Source: Provencibacterium sp. (GTDB taxonomy: Bacteria; Bacillota; Clostridia; Oscillospirales; Ruminococcaceae). From it: 64,000 nucleotides of DNA. Positions 52,438 to 61,635 of the stretch are shown here, in pieces. Numbering within the stretch: the stretch's first letter is position 1; the number at the start of each line of letters is the position of its first letter. The stretch is from the NCBI GenBank assembly GCA_022793895.1, contig JAAWDS010000008.1, positions 1-64,000 on the forward strand, written 5' to 3'. The notes beneath the pieces were generated by a model, which had not been told where the DNA came from, searched no databases, and was given only the letters and a program-made list of their open reading frames with translations. A program made the position numbers and the translations under genes.

Positions 52438-53796
52438 TTAGAAGGGGGTTATTTGAATCTCTTGTATCCCAACGCGGTTGTAAAATTTTTCAATGATATT
52501 TGTAATACCTTTTGAGATCTTTCTTGAAAGATAGATGCTATTTTTCTTCGTCTCAATGGATTTTACAAAATTTATAATTTCATAGCGAATACCTTCTCCC
52601 TCCAATTGATAAAAATGCCGGCGGTTATCCTCTTGATTTTCATATCTTAATTCAAAATAGTCGGTTTTCCACCAAGGAGCCGGTACATATATGTACCCTT
52701 TACTTCCTGATACTACCAATTCACCCTCTGACTTGATTCCTGTTCCTATTTTTAGAGTTGCTACTGCATGTGGGTACAAAAAATCAATTTTTGTAAAGAC
52801 ATCATAATTTTCAATTTTTGTGGATAAAGCTGAAGTAATCGTACAGTTCATATAGTCGGTTCCAAGCAGTTGAAAAATAGGAAGCATGGCGGTTGGCCCC
52901 CAACTACAAATACTGTTCCAGGTTTCCCCGTTCTGGCTTCGTACGGAAGAGGACGAATCACTCAAACTTGTACAGGTTGCATCAATCGCAGCTATATTTC
53001 CGATCTCTCCGCTTTGAGCGAGTAGTAACAAACGATAATAGGCCGTTGAATAAGCCGTTTTTATTCCTTCCATTAAAACCAATCTGTTTTCATCTGCAAT
53101 ACGGAAAACTTCGTCAAAATCATGATCGTTTATGGCAACAGGAGCTTCACATAATACATGCTTTTTTTGTAAAAGGGCTTCTTTGATATGCTGATAATGA
53201 TTGGAAGGTTCTGAAATAATATAGACAGCATCAACCAATGAAAGCATTTTCTCATAATTATCTGTAACGTAAATTCCTTCTGATTTTGCTTTCGCAATTA
53301 AATTCTCTTTCGTAGTGCAAAGAGCGGCTACTTGAATCCCATTGATATAACTGCACTCCTTTTTAAACTTTAACAGAATATTATGATTGCCCACCATTCC
53401 TAAACGAATCGTTCGCTGTTCCGCTCTTATCTCACTGCTTGACACACCGGCCGTGCGCGGTAAGTATATGACCTTGCAATATTCGTTCAAATAATCAAAT
53501 TTGCTTTCCCAATCGGATCCGACGGTAAATATATCAATATTCAGCCGTCTGATATCGTCAATTTTTTGCCCTTCATATTCCTCTACAATAATTTCATCTG
53601 CGATTCCAGTTGCCCGAACCGCCTCAATCCGCTCCATTAAAGACTGTTTAACGTTGATTTTACCCCGTTTCCGATCGAAATCACTGGCAGTAACCCCAAC
53701 GATCAAATAGTCTCCAAGGGCCTTTGCTCTTTCAAGCAATTTTATATGGCCATAATGAAGCAGATCGTAGGTCCCATATGTGATTACCTTTGTCAT
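52438..53796 (-). CDS. Fusion: TagD-like cytidylyltransferase plus Gfo/Idh/MocA oxidoreductase
   Basis: 452 residues in two parts. Residues 1-128 are a cytidylyltransferase of the glycerol-3-phosphate type: GTYDLLHYGHIKLLERA with the HxGH motif (His14, His17) and RTAGVSSSEIR (114-124), the RTxGxSTT-type motif. Residues 130-452 are a Gfo/Idh/MocA-like domain: IRLGMVGNHNILLKF replaces the usual GxGxxG, and the EKP catalytic motif reads CEAPVA (216-221), so the usual lysine is missing. It would activate an alditol or hydroxy-acid phosphate with CTP and perhaps oxidise a related intermediate. Neighbouring aminotransferase and glycerophosphotransferase genes support a role in a CDP-activated building block. 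Whether the oxidoreductase half is active is open. Confidence 0.85.
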   Translation of the reverse strand: MTKVITYGTYDLLHYGHIKLLERAKALGDYLIVGVTASDFDRKRGKINVKQSLMERIEAVRATGIADEIIVEEYEGQKIDDIRRLNIDIFTVGSDWESKFDYLNEYCKVIYLPRTAGVSSSEIRAEQRTIRLGMVGNHNILLKFKKECSYINGIQVAALCTTKENLIAKAKSEGIYVTDNYEKMLSLVDAVYIISEPSNHYQHIKEALLQKKHVLCEAPVAINDHDFDEVFRIADENRLVLMEGIKTAYSTAYYRLLLLAQSGEIGNIAAIDATCTSLSDSSSSVRSQNGETWNSICSWGPTAMLPIFQLLGTDYMNCTITSALSTKIENYDVFTKIDFLYPHAVATLKIGTGIKSEGELVVSGSKGYIYVPAPWWKTDYFELRYENQEDNRRHFYQLEGEGIRYEIINFVKSIETKKNSIYLSRKISKGITNIIEKFYNRVGIQEIQITPF

Positions 53797-53830
53797 CTTC
53801 TATACCCTTCGGCTTTTTATGCCTGCTCGT

Positions 53831-54889
53831 TTAGACATCTATCTCAAAAAATGCCCGGAGGAAAGTTTCCATGGCTTCTTTCGAACCGGTCGAAATGCGC
53901 AGATAATCTACAAGAAGCTCATTTTTAAAGGTGTGCACAAGGATTTTTTTCTCTTTTTCCAGCCGTTCTGCAACTTGCATCGGAGGATTTTTGGTCTTTA
54001 ACAAAATAAAGTTGGCCATAGAGCTGCAGCACTCATATCCGTGTGCGCGAAGTTCGGCTAAGGCATGTTCCTTCCCTGCTTTTTCGATGGCGATTAACGT
54101 ATGAATGAGCTCCGGATGGTCAAGGATTTTTTCGGCAAAAAGAAGAGCGAAGGAGTTTACATCAAAAGTAAGCCGGGAGTTATTTACATAGTGAATAATC
54201 TCAGGGTTTCCGATAATAACCCCCAGCCTGCAAGCCGCCAGCGACATCAGCTTTGAAAAGGTTCGCAGAATGACCGCGTTGGGACGCTTTAAAACATTGC
54301 TTAAGAAGGTTTCTGAATAGAAATAGTGATAGGCTTCGTCAATGATGAGAACCGCTCCCACGCTTTCCGCCTTATCGGCTATGCGGTTGAAATCGGATTC
54401 GGCGTAAACATTTCCGACCGGATTGTTTGGGTTCACAAGCGCGACGATCCTAGTGTTCTCCGTTATCGCCGCCAGAATTTTATCAATGTCTATCGTAAGA
54501 TCCGGTTCGTAGCTTATAGAAACGTGACGGTATCCCAACAGCATACAGTTTACCCAGTACATCTCGAACGAGGGGCTTACCGTCACCACGTCTTTTCCGC
54601 GTTCGCCAAAGGTTTCCATCAGATAACGGATAGCCATGTCCGAACCGTTGGTTGCCATTACGTTCTCACGCTTTACCCCGATGAACTTTGCATATTTAAA
54701 GAGAAACCGATCGGGTTCCGGATAGGTCGCTAAAAATTCGGGGGTAATCTCACGAACTACCGAATCAACAAACGCTTTTGGAAGTCCCTCAGGATTTTCA
54801 TTGAGGTCATACCGGTGATAGCCGCCGCGTCCCTGCCGGGGAAATATACGGGTTGCGTTTTTAATAGACTCATTTACATAGTACTGCAC
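53831..54889 (-). CDS. PLP-dependent aminotransferase (HisC-like, class I/II)
   Basis: 352 residues. YDLNENPEGLP (27-37) at the start, NGSDMAIR (81-88), NPNNPVGNVY (153-162), IIDEAYHYF (182-190) with the PLP-binding Asp, and RTFSKLMSLAACRLG (209-223) with Lys213 as the likely PLP lysine. These match histidinol-phosphate-type aminotransferases, but no histidine genes are near. In this setting it more likely aminates a keto or aldehyde intermediate of a polymer unit, perhaps one made by the oxidoreductase half of the neighbouring fusion. The ATG lies just after the preceding gene, 71 bases on. Confidence 0.88.
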   Translation of the reverse strand: MQYYVNESIKNATRIFPRQGRGGYHRYDLNENPEGLPKAFVDSVVREITPEFLATYPEPDRFLFKYAKFIGVKRENVMATNGSDMAIRYLMETFGERGKDVVTVSPSFEMYWVNCMLLGYRHVSISYEPDLTIDIDKILAAITENTRIVALVNPNNPVGNVYAESDFNRIADKAESVGAVLIIDEAYHYFYSETFLSNVLKRPNAVILRTFSKLMSLAACRLGVIIGNPEIIHYVNNSRLTFDVNSFALLFAEKILDHPELIHTLIAIEKAGKEHALAELRAHGYECCSSMANFILLKTKNPPMQVAERLEKEKKILVHTFKNELLVDYLRISTGSKEAMETFLRAFFEIDV

Positions 54890-54960
54890 TTAAATTCTCC
54901 TTCCAAACCTGTTTTACCGTTGCGTCCAGAAAGCCGGAGAGCCGGGGACCCTGACGCCGG

Positions 54961-56832
54961 TCAGGCGGTTTTGGTATTTGTAAGCTGCAATAAAATATCT
55001 CTGGCTCCAACCGCCGCAGCATTTCCAAAGTGATACCGCTCTTCTTTTCGCACCTGCTCAATGATCTTCCGATAGGCTTCTTGGGACTGGAAAAGCTCCT
55101 TCACCGTCTCATCAATTTGGGCCAGATTTTCCGGCGGCAAATCCTTGCCGATTTTATTGCGCATGCGCTCTGCAAAGCTCTCGATGCCGATCTTTTTGTA
55201 TTCCGGGTTCATGATTTTCATAGGCGTGTGAATAAACAATACCGGACGGCAGGTAGTGAAGCTAAATTCATAGCCAACGCCCGACCAATCGGTTATGAGC
55301 AGATCAGCGCTGTAAACATTTTCAAAGGAGGAGAACCCGGTTTCGAACGCCAATTCATCCGCATAGGACGCATATTTTTCTTCGAGCCGCTGAATATCTG
55401 TAGCATGATGCTTGATATATTGTGGATGGGGCCGCACGACCAATTGATACCCTCTTCCTAACAGGCCGTTTAAGATGCCTTCGATACAGCTTTCCATAAT
55501 GTTATCCACCTGCCAGGAGGGGGCAATCACAATCTTGGGACGCTCATTTTTTTGTTTTTTCTGCCGCAACGTTTGCTCATAGTCCCGAAGAAGATGATCC
55601 ATCATGGGATATCCGTATTCCACCAAGCGTTTTTGAGGCAGCCCTTTTAATGTTTCCCATGCGCGAATTTCCCGTTTATCCTGTTCGTTGGCCAAGTAGA
55701 TGGTATCAAAGTGATCCAGCGCGCCGGTTCGAAATTCTGTATTGACGCTTCCCAACCCATGACCGGCGAAGATATATTCAATATCCTTGCGGATATAGCT
55801 GCGCTTCAGATGGAAGGTTTCCAGATCCGGCGTCGTCATCACCACAATATCCGCATCCATTTTCATCATCAGCGTGATCAGCTTCTTTTCGCCGATGTAA
55901 TAGGGGTGGATGCGCGGCTGCATTTGGGAGATTTTAAATATTTGATCCGCTGGATCGCTGGTAATATAGTGAACGGTCAGGTTGCTGCGCTGTAAGAGCT
56001 GTTCAATGAGATCCTCATAGTATTTGTAAAATCCGCTCTTCTCGGAGTAAAACACCAGGTGCTTGTTCGCAATCGAGAAAAAGCGCTTGTAATCCGCCTT
56101 TTCCCGCTGCTTGTCCGCCTTAGATACCTTGGCGCCCAGCTGTTCGATTCCCTGCAATTCCTGCCGGCTTTTTTTCAATGCAGGATAGTCGACATATTTT
56201 TTTGCCGGAATGAGCAGATTCATCAAGAGCTGCTGGGGAATGGAAAGAAGATTGCTGCTGATCCAATAGACCCCCGTCCCAATCGAGACAAACGCCCCAA
56301 GGAACAAAGAGATCCCCACAGAAATGGCTCCTGTGCTAAACTGTTCCGCCTTCGTCTGTTCCCGCTGTAAGGGGTTGATATAGTTCTGGGCCCAAGAGAG
56401 CGCCAAGGCGGCCGCACCGGCGGCAAGAGGCATCAAAAACGCCGCCCCGCCCGCCTGCACGGGAATGGCGTTCAGGACGTGGCTGGTAGAGCCCAACAGA
56501 TCTTTAACCGCGTTGATGACGCCCATGAGGAGGACAATCTGGATGATCATCGGGACGGTGCTTGCCAGCGGATGGTAATGCTCGCGTTTATAGAGAGCCT
56601 GCGTTTCCTCTGCGATCCGGTCTTTATCCCCATAATACCGGATTTTCAGCCGGTTAAGCTCCGGCATGAGCTGCACCATTTGGATCCCGGTTCGGTGCAC
56701 CCATAAGGATACCGGCAAAAGAATGATTTTCGTTATCAGGGTAAAGAAGATGATGGCCAGCAAATAGCTGTCCAGCAATTCATAACAGAACCGCATCAGC
56801 CAGTTCAGCGGTTGATAGATTATTTCCAGCAT
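54961..56832 (-). CDS. Fusion: YidC-type insertase domain plus CDP-glycerol glycerophosphotransferase
   Basis: 623 residues. Residues 1-215 follow the five-helix YidC/Oxa1 core: a hydrophobic N-terminus, LITKIILLPVSLWVHRT (32-48), the coiled-coil hairpin with QLMPELNRLKIRYYGDKDRI and YKREHYHPLASTVPMIIQ, and VYWISSNLLSIPQQLLMN at the end. The arginine usual in the first core helix is a lysine (Lys35). Residues about 245-615 are a TagF/TagB-type transferase: IFAGHGLGS (354-362), RPHPQY (467-472) and LLITDWSGVGYEF (511-523). I know of no standard wall-polymer enzyme with this order. It would place the transferase at the membrane, by inference to build a poly(alditol phosphate) chain. Confidence 0.9.
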   Translation of the reverse strand: MLEIIYQPLNWLMRFCYELLDSYLLAIIFFTLITKIILLPVSLWVHRTGIQMVQLMPELNRLKIRYYGDKDRIAEETQALYKREHYHPLASTVPMIIQIVLLMGVINAVKDLLGSTSHVLNAIPVQAGGAAFLMPLAAGAAALALSWAQNYINPLQREQTKAEQFSTGAISVGISLFLGAFVSIGTGVYWISSNLLSIPQQLLMNLLIPAKKYVDYPALKKSRQELQGIEQLGAKVSKADKQREKADYKRFFSIANKHLVFYSEKSGFYKYYEDLIEQLLQRSNLTVHYITSDPADQIFKISQMQPRIHPYYIGEKKLITLMMKMDADIVVMTTPDLETFHLKRSYIRKDIEYIFAGHGLGSVNTEFRTGALDHFDTIYLANEQDKREIRAWETLKGLPQKRLVEYGYPMMDHLLRDYEQTLRQKKQKNERPKIVIAPSWQVDNIMESCIEGILNGLLGRGYQLVVRPHPQYIKHHATDIQRLEEKYASYADELAFETGFSSFENVYSADLLITDWSGVGYEFSFTTCRPVLFIHTPMKIMNPEYKKIGIESFAERMRNKIGKDLPPENLAQIDETVKELFQSQEAYRKIIEQVRKEERYHFGNAAAVGARDILLQLTNTKTA

Positions 56833-56903
56833 GATTAATCATCTCTCCTTGAAGGGGAATTAAGGCCGGGATAGCGGAGCCATATGTGATTGGCATAGGG
56901 AGA

Positions 56904-58571
56904 TTAACATGGGTGAAAATCAGATATGCGGGGTGGATTAAGGGTATCTGTGTAATATTTAATCCTCTCGTTGTAACTGCGGTCGGCGATGTTGATATCA
57001 TAAACATAGAAGTAGCGCCGGCGTTCTTCGCCTTCCTCATAATCAAATACAGTTTTCTTTTCCTGATAGGACTCATCGATCAGCGATAGGATCGTAGGTT
57101 CGAAATCCTCAATATAGGATACCGGAGCGCGGGAAATTTTAAAGGGTCCGGCAGTGTCCTTTGATTTCACTAAAAGAAGGGGATTGTATCGGTTTTCCCA
57201 CCCATGATCCGCAGTGATGACAATATCGGTCTGATCATAAATGCCTTCATCCTTCAAAGCCTGTATAAAGTTTGCGATGATTCTTACACAGCCGAGCGAC
57301 TGTTGATAGATCATATCGTTTTCATGGATGTCCTTTACATAATCGACAATGTTGATATCGCCGTCATATTCCACGTATTCGCAATTTGCATTCATGTTGT
57401 AGGGGGTATGCACACCCTTGAAATAGTAGAATCGATAGGTCTTGTTTTTATTTTCAGAGGCTAGCTCTCCATCCAATATTTCTTGATTAAACTTTTGGTC
57501 GGCCATAATAAATTCCGTTTCTTTTTCATCATTTGTATCTACGGCTTTCAGATTTTCGATATCATTGTAGGAAAACCAGAAATAGGGCTTTAATACATGC
57601 GGCATGTAACGGAATGCAGTGATTTGAAGCATGACCTTAGAGAAGGAAAAGGACGGGGCTATCTCCTGCTCTCTTCTCACAATGTTTTGAATGACGCCGT
57701 CTAATGTAGGAGACACCAGGTTCGACTGTACATAATAGCGCACGTCATAATGATTTTTTTTGAGTAACGGCAAAAACTGCGATTGATTGTAGATATAATC
57801 GATGTTTTTTCTAAACGGAAGCTCTGCAAGCAGCTGATGGCCCGTTAAAATAGTCGCGCTGCCTTCTTCTGACCAACGTGACGTTCCGGCCGCATTTTCA
57901 AAAAACACAAAGTTCTCCAAGATCTGGTCCGCTTCGGGTATGTCTTCGATAGTCTGTCTGAAATAGCTTGATTGGTAAGCGTCGAAGAGCATAACAACAA
58001 TGTTTTTTTCTTTGGAGAGGTTGAGCATTTGATCATCTCTAGCCACATAGTAGTCTTGATCTTTCGAAATATCGTTGGTGAGTCCAACAGTCAGCAGTGT
58101 AATACACTGAACGCCGATAATCCCTAGAGAGATACCCTTGATCACCGATGAAAAGCCTTTTTTATTGCGGCAAAAAATACCTATCAAAACGGGAGCCAAA
58201 ATCAATAGGATCCAGATAGCCAAATTGATATAGGGCCAGCTTCCATATGCCTCCCAGTTAATTGCGGTTCCATCCATCTGTCCGTAACTGACAAACATCC
58301 AGTTTCCTTGAACATACATAGCAAGAGCGATTCCAAATAAGAGATGAATTAAATGGGGATTGCCCTTCAACAGAAGGACGAGGACGGTTAAAAATACGCT
58401 CAACGCTATAAACAACAAAAAATTTATGAGAGCGAACGCCTTTATACCAAACCAGAAGTTGGCGGCATTCGTCATGTAAATTTCCAGTGGCCCAAATATG
58501 AATAAAGTAAACGATAGTAGAAGAGAGGGGATTAAGGCCGTCCATATAGTGCTCCATTTATCTTTTTCCAT
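56904..58571 (-). CDS. Membrane sulfatase/LTA synthase-superfamily protein
   Basis: 555 residues. Four to five helices fill the first 165 residues, followed by an extracellular alkaline phosphatase-type domain: NIVVMLFDAYQSSYF (190-204) with the metal-binding Asp197, SEEGSATILTGHQLL near the expected nucleophile, and IVITADHGWENRYNPLLLVKS near the C-terminus with a second metal site. This is the fold of lipoteichoic acid synthases and phosphoglycerol or phosphoethanolamine transferases. Placed next to the glycerophosphotransferase fusion it probably adds or transfers a phospho-group to the surface polymer; the donor is unknown. Confidence 0.83.
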   Translation of the reverse strand: MEKDKWSTIWTALIPSLLLSFTLFIFGPLEIYMTNAANFWFGIKAFALINFLLFIALSVFLTVLVLLLKGNPHLIHLLFGIALAMYVQGNWMFVSYGQMDGTAINWEAYGSWPYINLAIWILLILAPVLIGIFCRNKKGFSSVIKGISLGIIGVQCITLLTVGLTNDISKDQDYYVARDDQMLNLSKEKNIVVMLFDAYQSSYFRQTIEDIPEADQILENFVFFENAAGTSRWSEEGSATILTGHQLLAELPFRKNIDYIYNQSQFLPLLKKNHYDVRYYVQSNLVSPTLDGVIQNIVRREQEIAPSFSFSKVMLQITAFRYMPHVLKPYFWFSYNDIENLKAVDTNDEKETEFIMADQKFNQEILDGELASENKNKTYRFYYFKGVHTPYNMNANCEYVEYDGDINIVDYVKDIHENDMIYQQSLGCVRIIANFIQALKDEGIYDQTDIVITADHGWENRYNPLLLVKSKDTAGPFKISRAPVSYIEDFEPTILSLIDESYQEKKTVFDYEEGEERRRYFYVYDINIADRSYNERIKYYTDTLNPPRISDFHPC

Positions 58572-58647
58572 AACTTGAGATCCACTCCTTCAGAAGTTAT
58601 TAACCTCGTTTCAAGATTCTATAGGTTAAATAATTCATCAAATTAGT

Positions 58648-58731
58648 AGCTATTTTTCTGTTATTTACAGGAAAATAGCTGCTTTTTTGTTTTTAGAGTA
58701 CCGTTGACAAACCTATAGATTTATCAACGGT
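58648..58731. terminator. Two hairpins between the sulfatase-type gene and ugd
   Basis: A 13-bp stem with one G-U pair (58648-58660 with 58668-58680) followed on the plus strand by a T-run, and an imperfect stem at 58700-58731 (27 of 32 bases as in the hairpin at 309-340). All genes here are on the minus strand, so these may partly uncouple ugd from the downstream genes or stop antisense transcripts. Confidence 0.55.
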
Positions 58732-58831
58732 TTCTTTTGGGGCCTATATCTACTTGGGAAAAACAGAACAATCAAATGTGTACGTTAATAAAAGATTTTT
58801 TGCTTTTTTGTGACCGTTTACCAGCGTGACT

Positions 58832-60190
58832 TTATCTATAAGTTTCATTGGCGTCACCCTGATTACAGCCAACGCCATGATAATGAAATTGCTGTTTTAC
58901 CTCTGTGTTTTTAGAGAATACATTTTTGAAATCGAAGAAATCATTCCCCTTCATGAGCTGCCGGACCCTCTGCATGTTGGCGCCTCTGAACTTGTGCCAT
59001 TCGGTCATTAAAATCAACGCATCGGTTTTTTCTACGCATTCATACTCATTTTGGCAATAGGTAATCGAGGCTTCCTGGGCCTGTAGCCTCCATCGGGCTT
59101 CCCGCATGCCCTGCGGGCAATAGGCGCGGACGACTGCTCCGGCCTCTATGAGTCCGGTAATGATGTCTAAAGAGGGGGCGTCTCTCACGTCGTCCGTCTC
59201 CGGCTTGAAGGATAAGCCCCAAACAGCGATACAGCGGCCGTTTAATCCGTCGTTTTCAGAGAGCGCATGGATAACCCGCTGAACCATTTTAGCTTTCTGC
59301 TTTTCATTTGCAGAGATGGCGGCGCTGATCACCTGCATCTCTTCCCCATGCTGGCGGGCAATATCTACGATTGCACGGGTATCCTTTGGAAAGCAGGAGC
59401 CGCCGAAACCAGGGCCCGCATGTAGGAATTTCGGAGAGATGCGTCCGTCCATTCCCATACCGCGTGCGATTTCCTGGACGTTTGCCCCCACCTTATCCGC
59501 CAGTAAGGCCATTTCATTGATAAAGGAGATCTTAACGGCGAGGAATGCGTTGGAGGCGTATTTAATCATCTCCGCGGTTTCTATGTTGGTCTCTAGAAAC
59601 GGGATTTGGTTGATATAAAGCACGTTATAGACCTGGTGCATGATTTCCCGTGCGCGGGCGCTGTCGCTCCCAATAACAATGCGATCCGGCGTTAGACAAT
59701 CCCGGACGGCCTTCCCCTCACGCAGAAATTCAGGGTTGGAAACGATGTCGAAGGAAAAATCCGCCTTTCGATCGCTCAACATCTTTTGGATAACCGAACG
59801 GACCTTTTGCCCCGTTCCCACCGGGACGGTGGATTTATCTACAACGACCTTGTAACCGTTCATATAGCGCCCGATATCCTCCGCGGCGCGGATGACATAC
59901 TGCAAATCAGCGCTGCCGTCCTCCTGCGGCGGCGTACCGACGGCAATAAAAATGACATCGCTTTTTTCAACCGTTTCCTGCATACCGGTGGAAAAATGCA
60001 GGCGATCCTCCGCGGCATTTTTATCCAGCAGCTCCTTTAGACCCGGTTCATAGATGGGAAGGATCCCCTGCTTTAAACGCTCGATCTTCCCACTGTCTAC
60101 ATCCATGCAGATAACGTTCATGCCGAATTCGGCTAAGATGACCCCCTGCACCAGACCGACATATCCGGTGCCGATAACTCCGATCTGCAC
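58832..60190 (-). CDS. UDP-glucose 6-dehydrogenase
   Basis: 452 residues. GVIGTGYVGLVQGVILAEFG opens the NAD fold; VDKSTVPVGTGQ, SNPEFLREGKAVRDCLTPDR and FLHAGPGFGGSCFPKDTRA (catalytic cysteine) identify the UDP-glucose/UDP-GlcNAc-type dehydrogenase family, with VWGLSFKPETDDVRDAPS in the C-terminal domain. It would supply UDP-glucuronic acid for the surface polymer or capsule. The GTG at 60190 has AAGGGAGAGG upstream and is preferred over ATG 60208, which overlaps the gtrA-type gene stop. Confidence 0.93.
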   Translation of the reverse strand: MQIGVIGTGYVGLVQGVILAEFGMNVICMDVDSGKIERLKQGILPIYEPGLKELLDKNAAEDRLHFSTGMQETVEKSDVIFIAVGTPPQEDGSADLQYVIRAAEDIGRYMNGYKVVVDKSTVPVGTGQKVRSVIQKMLSDRKADFSFDIVSNPEFLREGKAVRDCLTPDRIVIGSDSARAREIMHQVYNVLYINQIPFLETNIETAEMIKYASNAFLAVKISFINEMALLADKVGANVQEIARGMGMDGRISPKFLHAGPGFGGSCFPKDTRAIVDIARQHGEEMQVISAAISANEKQKAKMVQRVIHALSENDGLNGRCIAVWGLSFKPETDDVRDAPSLDIITGLIEAGAVVRAYCPQGMREARWRLQAQEASITYCQNEYECVEKTDALILMTEWHKFRGANMQRVRQLMKGNDFFDFKNVFSKNTEVKQQFHYHGVGCNQGDANETYR

Positions 60191-60204
60191 GTGATCCTCT
60201 CCCT

Positions 60205-60621
60205 TCATTTGTTCCGGCTGTCTTTAAACACCGTCTTTTTACCTAAGAAATAATTGATGACGATGACGCCGATCGTTGTGATGTATTTTCCAATCCTCTG
60301 GTTAACTCCAAGGAGTTCAACTAGAATAATCAACCCAAAGTAATCCAGAAGCATGGTTGCGCCGCGTGTAATGACGAACCGGCCGAACTCTTTTGCCAGG
60401 CCGGAAAGGTTTTCACACCGGCTGCGGAACACAAAAAGTTTGTTTACCACATAGGCCGCGAGCTTGGTGACAAGCAGCGTAATAACGTTGGCGATGCGGT
60501 AATCCATCCCGGTAAAGAGCAGGATCTGGAAGAGCGCGATATTGAGTACGGTCGTCATAACGCCGAAGATGCCATATAGGATGGTCTCACGGTTGATCAG
60601 TTTCTTGATAAGCGTTTTCAA
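60205..60621 (-). CDS. GtrA family membrane protein
   Basis: 138 residues, four helices. LYGIFGVMTTVLNIALFQIL, LLVTKLAAYVVNKLFVF and the C-terminal VIVINYFLGKKTVF are typical of GtrA proteins, which are thought to help flip polyprenyl-linked sugars for glycosyltransferases. It lies between the family 2 transferase and ugd, 17 bases after the former. Confidence 0.9.
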   Translation of the reverse strand: MKTLIKKLINRETILYGIFGVMTTVLNIALFQILLFTGMDYRIANVITLLVTKLAAYVVNKLFVFRSRCENLSGLAKEFGRFVITRGATMLLDYFGLIILVELLGVNQRIGKYITTIGVIVINYFLGKKTVFKDSRNK

Positions 60622-60637
60622 TATGCAGCCGCCTTCT

Positions 60638-61603
60638 TTATGAATGATGGGAGGAGGATTCGGTAGGCGCCGTCTCTATCTTCCGAACGCGGTACTGTAT
60701 ATCCTCCAAAATTTTCCGGTTTGCCGCAATCATATCGGCCTGTAAGCCGACAATGCCGGTCTGCGCTCCCAGCAGCATAAGAATGGCGGCGAGAATCAGC
60801 GATTGGATATGTCCAGCCCCTGCTCCGGCGAAGAAATAAAAGAGATACCGGACGCCTAACAGCAATCCCAGAAGGAAGACGGCGGCCCCCAACAGGCCGA
60901 AAAAGCGCAAGGGCTTGTACATCATGAAGGAGCGGATGATAACGGTAGCGGATCGTTTCATATAGGCCCACATACTTTTGAAGAGGCGCGAACTTCTGGT
61001 TTGCGGATTGGTACGGATGGGAACGGAGGTCATGGCGATTTTGTCGTGGCCGGCCTGGATGATCGTCTCCAGCGTATAGGTATATTCGTTGATGACGTTT
61101 AGGCGCAGGGCCGCCTCTCTGGAGTAGGCGCGGAACCCGCTGGGCGCATCCGGGATACCGGTGCCGGAGGCGATGCGCACGACCCAGCTTCCTAAATGCT
61201 GAAATTTTTTCTTTTTCCAGGAAAAATGTTCGGTCTCATCGATGGGCCGTTCGCCAATGACGATATCGGATTTTTCCTCCAAGATGGGTCTTACCAGCTT
61301 TTCAATATCGGCGCCGCAGTATTGGTTGTCCGCATCGGTGTTGACAATGATATCGGCTCCCAGCCGCAGGCAGGCATCCAGACCGGCTTTGAAGCCGTGC
61401 GCCAGCCCCTTATTGCGCCGGAAGCTGACGATGTGATGAAACCCCAGCTCGCGGGCCACCTGGACGGTCCGGTCCGAGCTGCCGTCGTTGATGATCAAAT
61501 ATTCGATGGTGTCAATCCCCTCAATCTGCTTTGGGAGATCGGCATAGGTTTCCGCCAGCGTTTTTTCTTCGTTATAGCAGGGGATTTGGATGATCAGTTT
61601 CAT
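60638..61603 (-). CDS. Family 2 glycosyltransferase with C-terminal membrane helices
   Basis: 321 residues. LIIQIPCYNEEKTLAETY, YLIINDGSSDRTVQVARE and IIVNTDADNQYCGADIEKL (with the metal-binding DxD) define a GT2 fold of the polyprenyl-phosphate sugar transferase type. Two helices (about 230-253 and 265-288) follow. With the GtrA protein and the GT-C-type protein beside it, it probably charges undecaprenyl phosphate with a sugar that is then used outside the cell. Confidence 0.92.
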   Translation of the reverse strand: MKLIIQIPCYNEEKTLAETYADLPKQIEGIDTIEYLIINDGSSDRTVQVARELGFHHIVSFRRNKGLAHGFKAGLDACLRLGADIIVNTDADNQYCGADIEKLVRPILEEKSDIVIGERPIDETEHFSWKKKKFQHLGSWVVRIASGTGIPDAPSGFRAYSREAALRLNVINEYTYTLETIIQAGHDKIAMTSVPIRTNPQTRSSRLFKSMWAYMKRSATVIIRSFMMYKPLRFFGLLGAAVFLLGLLLGVRYLFYFFAGAGAGHIQSLILAAILMLLGAQTGIVGLQADMIAANRKILEDIQYRVRKIETAPTESSSHHS

Positions 61604-61635
61604 GGTTCATTCAACCTCCATAAAAAGGTAAGAGC

